Shown: positions 12,431 to 14,338 of the stretch, one piece after another
How the letters are laid out: each line of letters starts with the position of its first letter
Numbering within the stretch: position 1 is the stretch's first letter
Assembly: GCA_028714995.1 (NCBI GenBank)
Contig: JAQTLI010000021.1
Coordinates: 1 to 14,338 of the forward strand
Source: Methylobacter sp.
GTDB taxonomy: Bacteria; Pseudomonadota; Gammaproteobacteria; Methylococcales; Methylomonadaceae
Reading direction: 5' to 3'
DNA length: 14,338 nt
Position numbers and translations under genes: made by a program
The notes under the pieces: generated by a model
What the model saw: the letters and a program-made list of their open reading frames with translations, nothing else
Databases searched by the model: none
Told to the model about the DNA's origin: nothing

Positions 12431-14069
12431 AGACTTGCTCTTTGAATGGGGTAATTCCGACTCGTTTTACCATGTCGAGGAATGATTCATCATCCTGACG
12501 TTGTTTGATATAAACATCCAGAATGGTAGTGATTGCTTTGGTTACCTCGTCTTTGGCGACGGCAGGCCCCAGCCGTTCGCCGATAGCCGCCTCGTTTTCT
12601 GAGGAGCCGCCCAAGGTCAGTTGGTACCATTCAGCGCCTTTTTTATCGACGCCGAGTATGCCGATATGGCCTACGCTTTGGTGCGCACAGCCGTTCATGC
12701 AGCCGGACATGTTGATTTTTACGTCACCTATGTCATGGAGATAGTCGATATCATCAAGCGCTTCATTGATTTCTTTGGCAACGCCGATCGAGCTGGCATT
12801 GGCGAGAGAGCAAAAATCGAGACCGGGGCAGCAAATCATATCAGTTGCAGTGCCGATATTGGGCGTGGCCAGTTTCAGTGTGTCGAGCTGTTGCCACAAT
12901 GGGAACAGATCAGCCTGTTTAACGTCGGCAAGAATCAGGTTTTGTCTGTGCGTACTTCTGATCTCGCCAAAACTGTATTGATCTGCCAAGTCAGCGACAG
13001 CGTCAAGCTGTGTATCGGTCATATCGCCCGGAGGTGAATCCGGCGCTTTTAACGATATGAATGCAGCGCGATAGCCCACAACTTTGTGATCGGCAGTGTT
13101 GTATTTAACCCAAGTGGCAAAAGCTTTGTTGTTGAGCTGGTGCTGTGCATAACTGGTATCTTGTGCTGCGTCTGCTTGATAGGCGGGCGGCGCAAAATAG
13201 GCTTTCATGGCTTCAATACGATCGACGCCAAGCTCCAGGTCATCCCGAATTAGCAGCCATTCCTTTTCAACCAGTCCGACGAATTTCTCCATGCCGGCCT
13301 CTTTGACCAGAATTTTAATGCGCGCTTTGTATTTGTTGTCGCGGCGTCCGAACAGGTTGTAAATCCGCAGTATGGCTTCCAGATAAGACAATAGATGCTT
13401 TTTTTCCAGATAGGGTCTGATGACTTGACCGATAATCGGTGTGCGTCCCAAGCCGCCGCCTACGAGCACTTTAAAGCCAATTTCTCCTGCGTCATTTTTA
13501 ACCAGATGCAAGCCGATGTCGTGAAATTGGGTGGCAGCTCGATCATGTTTTGCACCGCTGACAGCAATCTTGAATTTGCGCGGCAAGTAGGCGAATTCAG
13601 GATGCAGGGTAGTCCATTGTCGGATGATCTCGCAATAAGGGCGTGGATCTTCAATTTCATCAATACAAACACCAGCCAAGTGATCGGATGAGGTGTTTCT
13701 AAGGCAATTGCCGCTGGTTTGAATGGCGTGCATTTGAACGCTGGCTAATTCCTCAAGAATGTCGGGAACTCTTTCCAACTGAGGCCAGTTAAACTGGATA
13801 TTCTGCCGGGTAGTGAAATGGCAGTAGTTTTTGTCGTAGGTGCGGGCAATATGGGCTAGTTTCCGGAGCTGCTTGGAATTAAGCAGGCCGTAGGGACCAG
13901 CGATCCGCAACATTGGAGCATGCGTTTGTACGTAGAGTCCGTTCATTAATCGCAATGCGCGGAATTGATCGTCTGAAATTTCACCTTTTAAAAAGCTTTC
14001 GGTTTGCCTTCTAAATTGAGCTACGCGTTCTTCAATAAGTGTTTGATCGTTGTTGTTATATTGATACAT
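12417..14069 (-). CDS. cysI: Siroheme nitrite/sulfite reductase, hemoprotein (CysI-like)
   Basis: The enzyme reduces sulfite to sulfide (or nitrite to ammonia) with six electrons at a coupled siroheme-[4Fe-4S] centre in the cytoplasm. The cluster cysteines are C414 and C420 (CPGLDFC) plus C457 and C461 (GCMNGC). The anion-binding residues known from E. coli CysI have clear counterparts: R55 (MLRIAGPYG), R124 (NCLRNTSSD), and K165/K167 (LPRKFK). VLVGGGLG (201-208) and STHRQNLIL (372-380) mark the two ferredoxin-like repeats. At 550 residues it is of normal length for the single-subunit type; no flavoprotein CysJ is nearby, so ferredoxin is a likely electron donor. The DUF934 neighbour argues for sulfite over nitrite. 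The MYQYNNNDQ start fits the family, although no Shine-Dalgarno is evident. Confidence 0.92.
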   Translation of the reverse strand: MYQYNNNDQTLIEERVAQFRRQTESFLKGEISDDQFRALRLMNGLYVQTHAPMLRIAGPYGLLNSKQLRKLAHIARTYDKNYCHFTTRQNIQFNWPQLERVPDILEELASVQMHAIQTSGNCLRNTSSDHLAGVCIDEIEDPRPYCEIIRQWTTLHPEFAYLPRKFKIAVSGAKHDRAATQFHDIGLHLVKNDAGEIGFKVLVGGGLGRTPIIGQVIRPYLEKKHLLSYLEAILRIYNLFGRRDNKYKARIKILVKEAGMEKFVGLVEKEWLLIRDDLELGVDRIEAMKAYFAPPAYQADAAQDTSYAQHQLNNKAFATWVKYNTADHKVVGYRAAFISLKAPDSPPGDMTDTQLDAVADLADQYSFGEIRSTHRQNLILADVKQADLFPLWQQLDTLKLATPNIGTATDMICCPGLDFCSLANASSIGVAKEINEALDDIDYLHDIGDVKINMSGCMNGCAHQSVGHIGILGVDKKGAEWYQLTLGGSSENEAAIGERLGPAVAKDEVTKAITTILDVYIKQRQDDESFLDMVKRVGITPFKEQVYADN

Positions 14070-14114
14070 AAATGAGCGCTTAGTGCCTGTTTAGGCTATT
14101 AGATATGACTGATA

Positions 14115-14143
14115 ATAATATACTGTGGGTCATAAAATGACAA
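14115..14143 (-). promoter_or_regulatory. Sigma-70 promoter of the sulfite reductase operon
   Basis: Read on the minus strand, TTGTCA (complement of 14143-14138) is followed after exactly 17 bases by TATTAT (complement of 14120-14115), about 45 bases before the start codon at 14069. Both boxes match the consensus well. The spacer and the flanks carry ATGAC/GTCAT half-sites at 14105-14109, 14129-14133 and 14137-14141, the last two forming the palindrome GTCAT-AAA-ATGAC, which overlaps the -35 box and could be an operator. Confidence 0.6.
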
Positions 14144-14228
14144 AGGTTATTGTATGGTGATAACATTGCTGGTTGAAATTATGGCGCAGTTATTTAATTC
14201 ATTATAAAACATAAGGAAGGGGGTTATT

Positions 14229-14338
14229 TTGGTACGGTTTTTATTCGTCTTGTTATCTGCTTTGTTATTGCCTGATGTGGCAATGGCGGGTGGTTTTGAA
14301 AGCCTTGGTTTGACGGGAACGGAGCGGGGTATTTATAC
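14229..14338 (+). CDS. Exported protein of unknown function, 5' part only
   Basis: A reading frame beginning at TTG 14229 encodes a clear signal peptide, with a basic residue at the start (VRF), a leucine-rich core and a probable cleavage site at about MA-GG (residue 20), followed by GGFESLGLTGTERGIY before the window ends. An in-frame stop at 14205-14207 leaves TTG as the only normal start, and a purine-rich ribosome binding site (AAGGAAGGGGG, 14213-14223) stands just before it. The mature part is too short to identify. It diverges from the sulfite reductase gene, so the 159 bases between them hold both promoters. Confidence 0.6.
   Translation, partial: MVRFLFVLLSALLLPDVAMAGGFESLGLTGTERGIY

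Noticed and set aside
12621..13037. Plus-strand frame of 138 codons inside the sulfite reductase gene
   Set aside because: It is an antisense shadow of the cluster-binding part of the reductase, whose motifs are unambiguous.

Overview
The window looks like chromosome of a gammaproteobacterium, and the style of the proteins and palindromic repeats would fit a methanotroph-like (Methylococcales) genome; that placement is an inference from gene order and repeat style, not a database result. No rRNA, tRNA, CRISPR array, transposase or integrase is visible. Most of the window is conserved housekeeping DNA in the neighbourhood that E. coli carries as gpmI-envC / yibN-grxC-secB-gpsA-cysE-trmL.

Layout. 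(1) 2-547: the 3' end of a dicarboxylate/amino acid:cation symporter, visibly richer in G+C than what follows. (2) 640-3611 (+): glycogen phosphorylase (glgP), overlapping the tRNA 2'-O-methyltransferase trmL by one base. A hairpin at 3613-3644 separates trmL from the convergent leftward operon. (3) 5986-3656 (-): an ArsR-family regulator, a membrane-anchored rhodanese, secB and gpsA, closely packed and probably co-transcribed. The regulator has the two cysteines, 66 residues apart, that mark the persulfide-sensing SqrR/BigR branch, which suits a rhodanese as its first neighbour. (4) 5987-6253: a divergent control region with two dyads, a perfect TATAAT, a 9-bp inverted repeat and a nine-codon reading frame with a near-ideal ribosome binding site just ahead of gpmI. 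(5) 6254-10390 (+): gpmI, envC and the S41 protease ctpA, closed by a strong rho-independent terminator at 10414-10463. (6) 10660-11535 (+): a lone FRG-domain gene that looks like accessory cargo. (7) 11536-11977: no convincing gene, but at least eight palindromes in about 350 bases. (8) 14069-11978 (-): a siroheme nitrite/sulfite reductase translationally overlapped with a DUF934 protein, an assimilatory sulfur module, with a good sigma-70 promoter carrying three ATGAC half-sites. (9) 14229-14338 (+): the signal peptide and first residues of an unidentified exported protein.

How the genes work together. gpmI feeds lower glycolysis and glgP mobilises glycogen, so the left and centre hold central carbon enzymes. 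envC (amidase activator) and ctpA (periplasmic protease) act on envelope growth and division. secB supports protein export and gpsA supplies glycerol-3-phosphate for phospholipids. The sulfur theme appears twice: the possible persulfide sensor plus rhodanese, and the sulfite reductase plus DUF934. The parts least explained by known biology are the palindrome array, the gpmI leader, the operator-like half-sites ahead of the sulfite reductase, and the FRG gene.
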